From contig BCIA01000006.1 of the NCBI GenBank assembly GCA_001599815.1, positions 3,350,961-3,414,960 on the forward strand: a stretch of 64,000 nt of DNA, read 5' to 3'. The DNA comes from Furcasterigmium furcatum. Its lineage: Eukaryota; Ascomycota; Sordariomycetes; Glomerellales; Plectosphaerellaceae. The position numbers and the translations under genes are program-made. Positions 1 to 11,012 of this stretch are shown here, in pieces. Position 1 is the first letter of the stretch; the number at the start of each line of letters is the position of its first letter. Under the pieces are notes generated by a model. It was not told the DNA's origin, made no database searches, and saw only the letters and a list, made by a program, of their open reading frames with translations.

Positions 1-506
1 AGGGGCGCAATCGACGCTGCTGGCGGCGTTTGACGGGCGCGTTGCGATTCAATGTGAGCGAGCTCGGGGGATTGAACAGCTGGTCGAATCAGAACCTCAA
101 ATTGGGAGCTCCTATCGATGGTACGTACGCTTATCGCGCCGTCATGTGATGCATCATGTGACCGAGCATCTGCGAAGCAGACGACTCGAGTCCTTTCATA
201 ATTCAAATACAAATAAAGTACCAGACATCACGTCCTGAACAAGCGCAGTATCAAGCAGGTATCCATTCCAGACTGCGCGCCTTCCTACCAGGAAAGCCGG
301 AGGATTTGCCGATCCCCATCCTCGTATATGTACAATGCAGCGAGCATCAACAGCACTGCTCAGATGTGAACAGCGATATAGTCCGTCCAAAGCCACAGGA
401 CGAACGACAAGCAAAGACCTCCACTCTAGCAGCACCCGCGTCGCAATGACTCTAGCCCAGCGATGCGTCCTCCCGCGCCTCAAACCACGATGGAATCTCC
501 GCAACA
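1..506. other. Left window edge, no gene assigned
   Basis: This is the 3' flank of NUP170 and the edge of the window. An open frame on the + strand runs in from the edge to about position 238, but its translation shows nothing recognisable. It could be the tail of a gene outside the window. I see no other structure. Confidence 0.4.
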
Positions 507-3500
507 TTACAGGAAGCGGAGGCTTCCCGATGCGCTTCTCTCGCCGAGCGCCTCGACCTCCCTCCTCTGAACCCTGATCTCCCGCCTGATGTCGGCCACG
601 TCCGCTCCGCCGGGGTTCATGTTGGCCCCGCCATGGGTCGCCGGTGGCAGCGCCTCCTCGCATCGGCTCAGCAGGTCCCTGACCTGGGCCCAGATGCTGT
701 CTGCCCGCAGGGACTGCACGCCGCCCGTCACTTTGGACCTCTTCTGCCAATGATCAATGGCGTAGAGGATGAACTCGATGACGCGCAGACGCTTGTTGCC
801 CGTGAAGCCGACTTCCTGTGTGTCGAAGATTTCCTCCAGAGAGAGGATGACTTCAACGTGTGGCACGTTGAGATCGAGGAAGAGCTTCACGGGCCACACG
901 GGGCTGGCGCCGATGCGATCATCCTGCCCCGCGTCGATGGAGTAGCGAGCGATCTCCTTCAACAGCCATCTGTGAGGCATCACCGAGCTGTCGGCGCCGA
1001 CGCGGTGGGAGATGGACTGAATCATCTGGATGACGGACTCATAAGGGGCCGGCGGGACAATATTGTCGGGCGTCATTTCAATCCCACGCTGAATCGCGTC
1101 GTTGTGAGTTTGGTCGATCAGCGACTGCCATGTGGACTCGATGTCAGACTTGTTGCGGTGGTCGGCCAAGTAGAACAGGATGAGGCAGAGATCGAAATAG
1201 CCGGCACTATCGGCGTATTGGTTGAACAACTGCGAATCAGATTAGCTTGGTACGCCAGTCACCGTCGTCGCTCTGTACTCACCTCGGAGACGTCCCGGAT
1301 ATGGCCATCCAACACTTGCTCAATCTCGGGCATCTTGTCGTCGGGAATGCGGGGGTCGGCCCTGAGCCTCTCCAGGAGATCACTCTGAACGTTGGCATAC
1401 TCCAGGCTCAGTTCCGTGTTGCGGAGCAGATACTGCTTGTCCTGTGGGCTGATACCGGTGGTCTGGACTGAAGCGTTCGCCTTCGCCTGGCTGAACAGGA
1501 TGATGCGAGCCTTGATGCCGAGCGGGAAGTCAGAGTCGGCCAGCTCCGCCTGTACCTTGGCGGCCTCGAAGTAGCGACCGCGTTGCGTGTAGAACTTGCA
1601 GAGGAGGTCGGCGTGGTCGAGGCTTGTCCCAGCCAGGCGCTCAAGGAACGTCAGGACATGAGGCGAGTCGATGTTGATTATCCGATCCGTCCACCCTTGC
1701 GAGAAGTACCACTCGTACAGATCGAAATGGAACACTTCGTCGTTGGACTCGTTGACGACGTTGTACGCTTCTTCCCGCTTCGCACCCATCACGGTCTGTC
1801 GGCCATCGATGAGCTGGGGCTCCTGGCTGACAGCAGTCTCCAGATGGCCGAGAGCATCGTGAATGAGATCGTAGCACCGTTTCCGCTCGGTGAAGGCAGT
1901 GGCACGGGGATCGTTGGGCGGCTTGCCTTCGTTGACCCAAGACAGTGCGCTGTTGCCCCTATCCTTTTCCCTGGCGACAACCAGGCAGAGCTCGATGGCA
2001 CCAGCATAGTACTTCAGCTCGACGTACTGCGACACCGCAGACGACAGGTTGATGAAGGAAAGGTTACCAGCGACACGCTCAAACAGTCGTAAGCTCTCGC
2101 CCAGCAATCCTCGAGACTGGTTGGTGTTCAGCGGCTGCTCCGAGGCCCTCTTCAGCTGCTCTTGTGCCTTGAAGATGACGACATCATCTGGACTACAGAA
2201 GCTGCCGCATCGTCGTCGAAGAGCATCGGCGACTGTCTCGACGTTGGAGCCACTCTCGATGTTGCGGTTCACAATGGCCTTGACAAGTAGCTTCGCAAGA
2301 TCCTTGCCGGCGCTCTGAGAAAAGAGGTTTTCGTAGGTCAGGGCCTTCAGCTGTTCCTGGGACGCGGCTTCAAGTCGCATAAAGATGTCGCTCACGCGCT
2401 CATCGAACAACATGAGAACGAATGAGATGCCCTCAGAGATGCTTTCCATCAGCTTCTGCAGGGCATGCAGGGCTTGGTGTTCGGCTTGCAGGGCAACCTC
2501 CTCCTGCTTGCTCGCGACTCGTTGGAGGTCTGAAGGGCCAGAGAGACCCTGGATGAAACCGCGGTTGTCGTTGAGGAACCTCCGGAGCCTCTCCAGGCGC
2601 TCTTGGACAACGATCAGCTTGGCTGTAGGAATCTTCGAGTTGATGACAACTCCGCCAGTCGGGCTGACTCCGGAGACAACCACGTTCGATTTCCACAGCG
2701 TGCGGACCAGACGAGTGAGGTAGACGCAGAGGGCGTCGTGCCTTGAGGACAGGCGGACAGAATCAGTTGTCAGGATGTTGCTGTCAGTCTCGGCAATCGT
2801 GGGCTGTCCTCCGAACTCGACGAACACAGTCCTTGCCCGGTCTTCCGTCGCTTGATCGATGGCGCGAGGCACTCCGGGTCGAGAGTCGCCACCGTGACCG
2901 CACGCAACAGCCAAGGCAGTAGATATCGTTTCTACGCGGCCATAGAGATGAATGAACTTGCGGGTCTCCTGCTCCAATCCCTCCTCTCCAACGGCAGCCC
3001 TTACAGCCGAGGCAAAGACATCGACAAGACGTCTTCTGCGGATGACGTGCACGCCCGTGTTGGTCAGGACGGCGAATTCGCTTGGTGTGTCATCAAATTG
3101 GACAGCCAACTCGTTGCCGAATCCAGAGGGTTGGTTTGCGGCGGCAAAGGGCTTGGTAATGAGACCGACAGCCTCCGCCCTGCTGCCGATGTCGATCCAG
3201 TTGCCGTGCTCCCAGTACTTGTGGATGGGTGACGGACCTGTGGCCTTGATCCGGCCAGTATCTGGTGCCGAGACGAAGAGAAGATCCGAATTAGGCTGAG
3301 ACTCCTTGACGACAAAATCCAGGAAGTATCCGGGAGGAAATCGTTCGCCAATCCTGCTGACCTCCAGAGATCGCGATGCCAGGTTAGGGATCACGTCGCC
3401 AGCACTGTTGACGCCCGCGCGAGTGAACTGGTCCGACGGGGGGAACTTGATGAACTGGACCATCATGCTCTGGGGGGCCAGGTTCGACGATCCGCTCATC

Positions 3501-4835
3501 ATGTAGGATGCAGCGCTGGTGGCGCTCAAGAACAATCGGCAGCCAGTATTGGTGAGAACCATCAGGTGAAGCTTTGAAGCCTCGCGCGAGGAGATGGGGC
3601 TGATGGATACAAAGCTTGTCCTTTCGTTGATAAGGGGAGACTGAGAGATCATGTGAGTGATGTCACGCAGACAGTGGTTCCTCTCCTTCTCGATGACCTT
3701 GGTGAGCTTGTTAGGCCCATCCATGTGGTACGTTCGGATCGTGGACCTGGAGGAGAGGGTGTACACGAGTTTCCGCGAGTCGTCCACAACGATCTGTCTG
3801 AGGCATTCGGGCGTCTTGCTGCCCCAGAATGGCGTCTGGAGGGCGACGACGGATGCCCAGCCGGGGTTGGTATGGTTGATCCTGCCGCATCGGTTCGAGA
3901 ACCACTTCTCCTCCTGCTGGTAGTACAGCTCGTTGAGGTCGATATCGTTGCTGCCTCCGAAGAAGATGCGTCCGTCGGCAGTGCCTGTGATCAGGCGAAC
4001 ATCGGTTCCCCGTAGGGGCAGGTTCAGCTTGGTCTGGTATAGCGAGACGCTCTTGGTTCCCGCCGGAGTCGGTTGAGCGGAGACGCCCAGCAAGATGATG
4101 TCGGCAGACGTCGCGACAACAAGCATGTGTGTGATATCTGCGACGAAGATGCCGGGCTTCGGCGGCACCAGAGCGACGGCGTGAACTGTGTAGGGCTGTT
4201 CCTCGAAGCCAATGAGCTCGGGGTTCGGGTGGGTGTAGTCCCAGAGAAACAGCGCGTTGTCGATAGCAACCCACGCATGGTTGATCTCTGCGAAGAGGCC
4301 CATCAAGGTCTGGAGCTGGCCGGCGTTGTAGTGGGCGAAGACCTCGTTCGGAATGGGGTACATATGCGTCCTGTGGAAGGGAGCCCAGGACGAGTCGATA
4401 TTAATGAGGTCGTACTCGGACGAAACACCGGCTAGCGAAGGTCAGTCAGGGTGGATGAGGAGGATTTCTGGAGGAAGCGGACGTACATCGAGCATACGCA
4501 TCAAGTTCGGGGAAGCTCTGGTCGGATTGCAGGAAGCGATTGACAGCTTGAGACGCCTTGACGACGGGGGGAACATCTTGGACAGGCTGCTGAGGCTGCG
4601 GCGCTGGTGCCAAAGCTACCACGTTTGAGCCTGTCGCCGGAGGATTCGCTGGGAGGCCTTGACCGGGCCTGGCCACCGAAAGAGCGTTCACGGACCCTGT
4701 AGGGGCGTTCCCATCGTTGACGAAGAGGCGTCGCTGCACGGGAGGATCGTTGTTCGATTGGAACCTCGAGGGCGCGGGCGTGTTCATAAAAGCGCCGGGA
4801 ACCGGCCGCGCCGGTGTGATCTGCGGGTAGGACAT
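507..4835 (-). CDS. NUP170: Nucleoporin Nup170/Nup155, inner-ring nuclear pore protein
   Basis: Large scaffold nucleoporin of the nuclear pore inner ring, which bridges the Nup93/Nup192 complexes to the membrane. Exons 4835-4487, 4431-1283 and 1229-507 (introns of 55 and 53 nt) join in frame to 1406 residues, the normal size for the family. A Pro/Ala-rich N-terminal tail of about 110 residues is followed by a beta-propeller region opening with MYPIPNEVFAHYNAGQLQ, where the lead-in SSWAPFHRTHMYPIPN is typical. A long helical solenoid makes up the rest. The start MSYPQITPARPVPG is chosen because the exon-1 frame stays open further upstream but loses family-like character. The gene lies tail-in from IFA38 on the same strand. 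The family call is secure; only the first ~100 residues are uncertain. Confidence 0.93.
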
Positions 4836-5597
4836 GGTGGGCAGTCGTGATGAGGCCGGCGGTTGTTCTTCGACGGGCAACGCGCGAGGTCGCCAGCGAG
4901 GGCTCGTGGCAGGGGAGCTCAGACCATTCACGGAGATGTCGCCGCGGGTCGAGGGGCAATACAAGCGCGTCTCGAATACGGCTCTGTTGCAGCTCGGCCA
5001 CCACGTGGATTGGGTCGACGGGGTGTGGTGTTGTGGTGGTGATGATGGTTGACGGCGATGGGGTTGGATTTCTATGAGGCTGGGCCAGCGCGTGGAATTT
5101 TCGCGACTGGCAGGCACCTCGAGCTTCGGGACCACAACCTAACGCCGCGCTAAACCCAAAATGGCAGCAAGGCTGAAGCATGCCCTTCGAGCTTCGACGA
5201 GCTCCCAATGAATGGGGAAGCTGGGAGAACGCACTCGAAAAAGAAAGCTGTCGCACAATAATGCACGAATTTGAGAACACCCATTCATATCAGTAGCACA
5301 GCTCTTGCTTTCGAGTTTGTTTATTAGGTACTATTTTACTCGTTTGGCCTTCGTAGCAGCTACTAGATACTTTTGGTCCCTACCAGCAGGCTCCCTGGCG
5401 GCAACATCAATCGCAGCTTCCATCATGAAGCGGACAGACGACCGTCGCATCCCGTCCCTGCCCCCCAGCTGCACCGCCTCCCATTAATTCGAACCACTCA
5501 ATTGACCATTATGGATAGTTCCTGGAATGGCAAGGGTGCGAGTGGAACAGCGTCGCAGCCTGCCTCAAGCATCCCGGGCTGTCCCCTCCATGCTGGC
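4836..5597. other. Intergenic: NUP170 promoter and IFA38 3' flank
   Basis: About 760 bp upstream of NUP170 and downstream of IFA38. The exon-1 frame of NUP170 stays open to about 5135. There is a GT-rich stretch near 5020-5050 of imperfect GTG/GGT triplets. No independent gene is supported. Confidence 0.5.
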
Positions 5598-6653
5598 TTA
5601 GGCCTTCTTCGCCTCCCTCTCTGCCTTCCTCAGAGCGCGCTTGCGGATGTCCTTGTGCATGATGTGGTTGTACCAGATGCCAATGGCGTTGCCGGCACCC
5701 AGGGTGCTCTCGACGGCCCGCAGCATGATGGCATGCGTCCACCAGGGGGTGTAGGTGTACGCGTAGAACTGGAAGTGGTCGAGGCCGACCTTGCTCAGGG
5801 TCGCCTTGACGAAGGCCTTGGGGGTGGGGATCAGGGCGCTGGGGCGGCGGACCTTGCTCATGGCGGTGGTGATGAGGTAGCTGAGCACGAACTGGACCTG
5901 GACGCCGTCGGCCTTGAGCTCCTCAGCGAGCGAGCTGCTCCAGTGCTGGAGGAAGGCCTTGCTGCCGGAGTAGGTGGAGAGGTACGGGGTGGGAATCCAG
6001 CCGGCGAAGGAGCCCATGGTCAGGATGAGACCCTTCTTGCGCTCCTTCAGGATGGGGGCGATGACCTGGGTGACCTTCAGGGTGCCGAGGCAGTTGATCG
6101 TGATGATGTTCTGCAGCTCGCTTCGCTCGGTCTCGAGGAAGGGGACGGGGATGCTGTGGCTTGCGCCCACGTTGTTGATCAGGATGGCGACGTCGAGGCC
6201 GGCGACGGTCTTCGCGAGCTTGTCGTAGTCGGCGTTGTCGTCGCGGGAGAAGTCCATGGCGAGCGTCTTGGTCTTCACATCCGCATTGGAGGACTCGAGC
6301 TCCTCGGCGAGTGCGTCGAGCTTGGACTGGGTTCGGGAGACGAGGACGATGTTGAACTTCTTGGCGGCGAGCTGCTTGGCGAATTCCTTTCCGAGGCCAT
6401 CGGAGGCGCCGGTCACGACGGCCCAGCTGCCAGGACCGCCATACTTGCTCAGCTGCGAAGGGTCGGTGTCAGCAGGAGTGGCGAAGGGTCAATCATCAGG
6501 TTGACTTACGTTTCTGCCGCGGAACACGAACAGGCTGAGGAGGAACTGGAAGGCAGACGCGGCCTTGACCGCGATCACGAGGGCTCCCAGTCCCGCGAGG
6601 GCCGTGTGAACCACGGGAGGGAGGTTCTGGTAAAATTCGAGGGCGCGGTCCAT
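5598..6653 (-). CDS. IFA38: Very-long-chain 3-oxoacyl-CoA reductase (ER fatty-acid elongation)
   Basis: NADPH-dependent second step of microsomal fatty-acid elongation, reducing 3-ketoacyl-CoA for sphingolipid and VLCFA synthesis. Exons 6653-6510 and 6452-5598 (57-nt intron) give 332 residues; the yeast enzyme has 347. A hydrophobic N-terminal anchor at about residues 15-43 precedes the short-chain dehydrogenase fold: TGASDGLG cofactor loop at 62-69, NNVGAS near 141-146, catalytic Ser about 196, and Tyr/Lys in YSGSK at about 209-213. The C-terminus is basic and ends KKA, in keeping with an ER-resident protein. The start is the only ATG giving the anchor. The gene is head-to-head with ERG28, so two ER lipid genes share a 410-bp promoter interval. 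Confidence 0.95.
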
Positions 6654-7063
6654 GATGGTCAGATTTTCCGGCCTGGTTGCTCGTGATGGTGGAAAAGAAG
6701 AAGACGGGATCCGTCGATGGGAGACGGGAGAAGGAGGGGCTGGCAAAAAGGAAGACCGAGGAGGAAAATTGTTGAGTCCCGTCGCACGTCACGTCCAGTC
6801 GACATGTGCCGCCCGCATTTACACCGACCGTCCGTCCCCCCTGAGCTCCCGCCTGTCGGGCTTTGGCGGGGAGGGGCCATGCTACCTAGGCTAGCGCATC
6901 CACCCCTGAATCTTACCGGGCTTACATCAGATGGGAGATGGAAACATTTCCCTCCCAACGCTTCGGCCAGCACAGGTCGGCGATAATACCACTTGCCTCA
7001 CCTCACCCAATTCTAAGCCACGCAACTGTTAGTCCCCGCGACTCAATTGACCGTCAAACAACC
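6654..7063. promoter_or_regulatory. Shared divergent promoter IFA38 / ERG28
   Basis: A 410-bp interval between two divergently transcribed ER lipid genes. A TCACCTCACCCAAT stretch at 6998-7011, about 55 bp before the ERG28 ATG, resembles sterol-regulatory-element cores bound by fungal SREBP. That resemblance is by eye and weak. No TATA box is obvious on either side. Confidence 0.45.
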
Positions 7064-7653
7064 ATGGTTGCCATCCAGGATCTCCTGCCGCAAGGCGACG
7101 GCTATCTGCCATACTACATGGCCTTCGTGAGCCTCACCTCCACCGCCCAACAGGTAGCCCGACGCAACCAGCAGCTGCTGACAGCTCCCAGATCTCCCTC
7201 GTCGCCATCGGCAACTCGGCCCAGTGCTTCTCGACCCTCTACTACTCGCGCCGCATCTACAACGGCCTCTTTGTTCCGAACAACCAGCTCCCTCCCAAGA
7301 CCAAGGCTTTCGACCCCGCGAACTCCAAGAACAAGCTCCTCCCGGCAGCCAGCACGACCTCCGCAAAAGTCGCCGATGATCAGGTCACCCCATTGACCGC
7401 CCGCCTCTTCGGCACGTGGACGCTTCTGGCCAGCCTCATCCGCATCTACGCCGCTTACCACATCAAGTACGCCCACATGTATGACCTCGCCTTGTGGTCC
7501 TACGTTGTCGCGCTCGGCCACTTCGGCAGCGAGCTGCTCGTCTTCAGGACCCTCAAGTCCATCGGCGCGGCGCAGGCCGGCCCGTTCATTGTCACGACGA
7601 TCTCTCTGATCTGGATGCCCCTCGCGCGGAGTCACTATGTCCAGTTCCCCTGA
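7064..7653 (+). CDS. ERG28: Ergosterol biosynthesis scaffold protein Erg28
   Basis: Small ER membrane protein that tethers the C-4 demethylation complex (Erg25/26/27) in ergosterol synthesis. Exons 7064-7126 and 7192-7653, with a 65-nt intron having a CTGAC branch site, give 174 residues. The family signatures YLPYYM (exon 1), AIGNSAQC, YSRRIYN, TARLFGTWTLLASLIRIYAAYH and HFGSELLVFRT are present, with four hydrophobic segments. The intron is needed to bring YLPYYMAF next to ISLVAIGNS as in other Erg28 proteins. The linker after YNGLF is longer than in yeast and Ser/Lys/Thr-rich, as in many Pezizomycotina. The gene converges with GAL7 about 200 bp downstream. Confidence 0.95.
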
Positions 7654-7850
7654 ACAGTGGGCAGGGTCACGATACCGCAAGCGACGCCCCCGTTTCGAAC
7701 AAGTTCCTCGAGGGATGCAATGCGATAAGCGAAACGAGCAACGGGCGAAGGGAAAAGAAAATATTATCGCCGAGGAAATATGTCTGGGCAAGATGTCCAT
7801 CTATCTGTGCAATATTTGCAGCCAACTAGCGTTTTTGATATTCATCCGTC

Positions 7851-9245
7851 CTATTCCAGGTTGTTGCGGTACAGCTCCCCACCACAGTTGCGCAGCCGGG
7901 CTGCCGCCTGCTCGGGAGTGATGTCTCTCTGCGGCTCGGCCATGAGCTCGTAGCCGACGAGGAACTTGCGAACGGTTGCAGAGCGCAGCAGGGGCGGGTA
8001 GAAGTGCATGTGCAGGTAGCTGTTCTCGGCCTCCTCCGGGGTCGCGTCGAGAGGCGCCTGGTGAATACCAGAGCCTGCCAGTGTCAGAACCAGGTTGCTA
8101 ACAGCACGTAAGAGGGTAAGACTCACTGTAGGGGAAATGCGTCTCGAAAAGGTTGTCGTAGCGCCTGGTGACCTCCTGGATGGCCTCGGCGAAGAAAGCG
8201 CGCTCCTCACTGGTGAGGTCGGGGAGGGCCCTGACGTGCCTCTTGGGGATGACGAGGACCTCGAATGGCCAGACCGCCCACCAGGGGCAGACGACCAGGA
8301 AGCCGTCGTTCTGGAAGACGATTCTCTCGTCCTTCTCCAGCTCGACCTGGACGTAGTCCGCCAGGAGGTGTCTGCCACCGTTTTCGGCACGGTATTTTGC
8401 CATCTGGTTCAGCTCCGCGGCTGGCTCCTCGGGAGTTCCGGTCGTCGTCCAGATCTGGCCGTGGGGATGGGGGTTGGAGCAGCCCATGGCGGCGCCCTTG
8501 TTCTCGAAAATCTGCATGTAGCGGAGCTGGTTCTTGGGTCCGCTGACGGTCGCCTCGGCAGGGAGCGATGAAAAGTCCAGGCCGGAGGCGACTTGGAAGA
8601 GGGGGTTGGAGGGCGACAGGTGCGAGGCATAGGCTTTGGTCCAGACTTCAACGACGGGGACGATCTCGGCCGCGGTCATGTCGGCGAGCGTCTTGTTGTG
8701 CTCGGCGGAGAAGGTCAGGACGTAGCAGCGGCCGGTGGCAGGCTCAGCGCGGAGCAGCGTGGAAGCAAGGTCTGGGAGCTGCGTGTTAGCTCATCGCCCT
8801 CGCGCCGCTCGAACGGGTTGGACGTACCGGAAGACGACTCCTGCTTGTACTCGGCCTGCTCCTCTTTGACGGCGCTGTAGTCATTCACGAAGATGAAGGT
8901 GTTCTTGTAGTCCGGGTTCTGGTCGCCGCCAGCGCGGCTGTTGCGCGGGCACAGGTAGCACTGGGAGCGTGTTAGTGCCCTTCTCTTCGAAACTGGAGAG
9001 TCATTCAAGCACTGCAAGACCTCACCTTCGGGTCATAGGCAGGAAGTGTCGTCTTGGAAGGCTTCTCTTCCTGTCCCCTGCGCGATCCGTCAGTTCCCGC
9101 GCTGAGCCGAAAGACTCCCCGTGTCGCATCACCAGTTTTCTTACTGCCAGGGCCGCTTCGTCCTGTGTGGTGAGACCAGCAGCCAGGAGCCCCGGAGGGG
9201 GTTGAACCTCCGGTGCGAAATGTCGTCCAGGATCTTGTCGGGCAT
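7851..9245 (-). CDS. GAL7: Galactose-1-phosphate uridylyltransferase
   Basis: Leloir-pathway enzyme exchanging UMP between UDP-glucose and galactose-1-phosphate. Five exons (9245-9145, 9077-9026, 8960-8828, 8771-8127, 8074-7851) give 384 residues; yeast Gal7 has 366. The N-terminal RRFNPLRGSWLLVSPHRTKRPWQG is diagnostic, followed by a metal-site CYLC at 52-55 and the active-site CSNPHPHGQ with HPH at 197-199, the middle His-type residue being the uridylylated nucleophile. The extra length lies mainly in a Ser/Pro/Ala-rich segment at about 147-175, just before the LRYMQIFENKGAAMGCSN core; this is common in filamentous fungi. No other GAL gene is linked here. Confidence 0.95.
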
Positions 9246-10424
9246 CTTGGGTTATGCTTGCGTGTCCAAGAAGTGAGAGAGACCGCCCGCCAGAAAGGAG
9301 TCGCGCCCGGGACTTTTTATGACGCGGTCGTGGTGTCGCTGGTGCCCCTCATCATCCCTCCTTCAGGTCATGAAATCCGACGGGAAAGTGGGATGAATGG
9401 TGGGGTCGGCTCCAAGGAGCTTCCCGCGCCAGTCAGATGGGAAGCTAGGGATTTCCATCACTGCAACCGGCGGGCTTTCTAGGTGCATGCTCCATCTTCA
9501 GGGGTGGCACACCGCGCGCTGCCGCCGAAAGCTTCCCCGAAGTCCGCATGGCCTAGAAGCTCTAGTTTCGCGACGTTCCGACTCGGCAGGACTAGGCCGC
9601 TTCCACGACAGCCTGGGCGGAAAACTGTCGGGATTCCCGAAATGTCTCAGTATCCGAAAGAATTTACACCGAAAGGCCTCTTCGCTCAGTACAGCCTCAT
9701 GTCAAACACTTCCAGATCAAATACATTCAGCTCTCTGGCGGCTTTCGTGACCGACATGTACTCGGAATGGTATGGTCAAGCACCAGACCTTTCTGAAGAA
9801 AATGTCCCTCGGGCGCCGTCTGGGAGCACCATCTCCATCCACCAGATTTCGATGTCCATCTCGCGAGCCCTTTGTGATTGGCGAGTAGAATGACTAGAGG
9901 GAAGATGGCCGGCCTTTTTGATCAGAGAGTCCTGCGAAGATGCTCCCAGTCATTTTCCATCGCAAAGAGATATGATCTCAGGGAAGCTCCGGTCCTGCCT
10001 CTCTAAAAAAGGCCCCAAACAGGAAAGCCTCAGGCGAACTCGAGAGTGAATCGATGATATGTTTACCTTTTGTGTTCAACCTGGAAGTTCCGGCCGAAAA
10101 TCACGGTTCGTGCCTGCGACAAGGAAGCTCAAGAGGCACTTCGCACACCACAGAGCAACTTCGTGACGGCAAATCTCTTGAAAAGCATACAGCACCGACA
10201 TCACCAAACCAACCTGAGGCCTGCTGGTCAATCATACTCAGTTTATCAACTTAAACAAACACGGTGATCTCAGGGCATCCCTTTCTCAAATCTCCATCAA
10301 GCCTCCCCTCCGAGGTTGGACAGACTGTCGCGGCGGCCAGTTTGATACTGGTTGCTGCCAGCTGGTGCCGATCCAAGCATCTCCGTCGGATATATTTCCA
10401 GTCCCCGAATACAGACCAATCAGA
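9246..10424. other. Intergenic between GAL7 and ADA2 5' region
   Basis: About 1.2 kb between divergent starts. Short open frames (for example 9483-9893) translate to Ser/Arg/Pro-rich sequence without family character and lack splice-supported continuation. No RNA gene or repeat was recognised. Confidence 0.5.
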
Positions 10425-11012
10425 ATGGCGGCGCAACTCTCCAGTTTCACGCCGAGGCTGGCCTATGGGGGCACGGACCACCCTTACGGCCCCGAGAACA
10501 TCGTGTCGTACCCCGCCAATGACATGGAGCCTGTGGATGCGTCTATGTCAGCAAACCCACCAACGACTGACGCACCTCGACAACCAAGCATCGCGACACC
10601 GACAACATTCGCGACGCAGCCCTCGCCAGTTCCATCAAATCCTCCACCATACGCATCGAATCCATACCATTGGTATCTGGGATATCCTCAGGCGTACCCT
10701 ATATTTGCCCCAGACTTCCAAAACCTTTATTTCGGCTGCACTTACGCCCTACAGCAGCCTAGTTCTCGTGCAACGCGACACGCCTCCGACCCGGCGCAAC
10801 AGCTTCACGATTATTGGGGCCATTACATCTCGCCCGCTGGTTGTGGCCTCATCCCGTCGCAATACCTGCCGCCGGCCACATTCGCTGCTCAGACAGCCTT
10901 TGCACCCACCGCTGGCCGACCCCCTTCTTGCCAGGCGCCGGCCCAACCACGCAGTGGTGGCCAACTCCCAGCGCCTGCTCAGGCAGAAGTACCAGAGCCC
11001 AAGGCAGACGAG
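10425..11012 (+). other. In-frame 196-codon open extension upstream of ADA2
   Basis: From an ATG at 10425 the reading frame stays open without a stop into the conserved ADA2 start at 11013. The translation is Pro/Ala/Ser/Tyr-rich (for example PSPVPSNPPPYASNPYHW) and has no known domain. ADA2 in related fungi normally begins at MGVIRKK. The stretch is therefore either a lineage-specific disordered N-terminal extension or a 5' leader that happens to be open. Sequence alone does not decide. Confidence 0.4.

Noticed and set aside
5373..6686. 437-codon + strand frame over IFA38
   Set aside because: Shadow of the SDR gene on the other strand; the translation is Gly/Val/Glu-rich with no domain.
9246..10424. 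Short protein gene at 9483-9893
   Set aside because: No splice-supported continuation, no conserved motif and no convincing start context.
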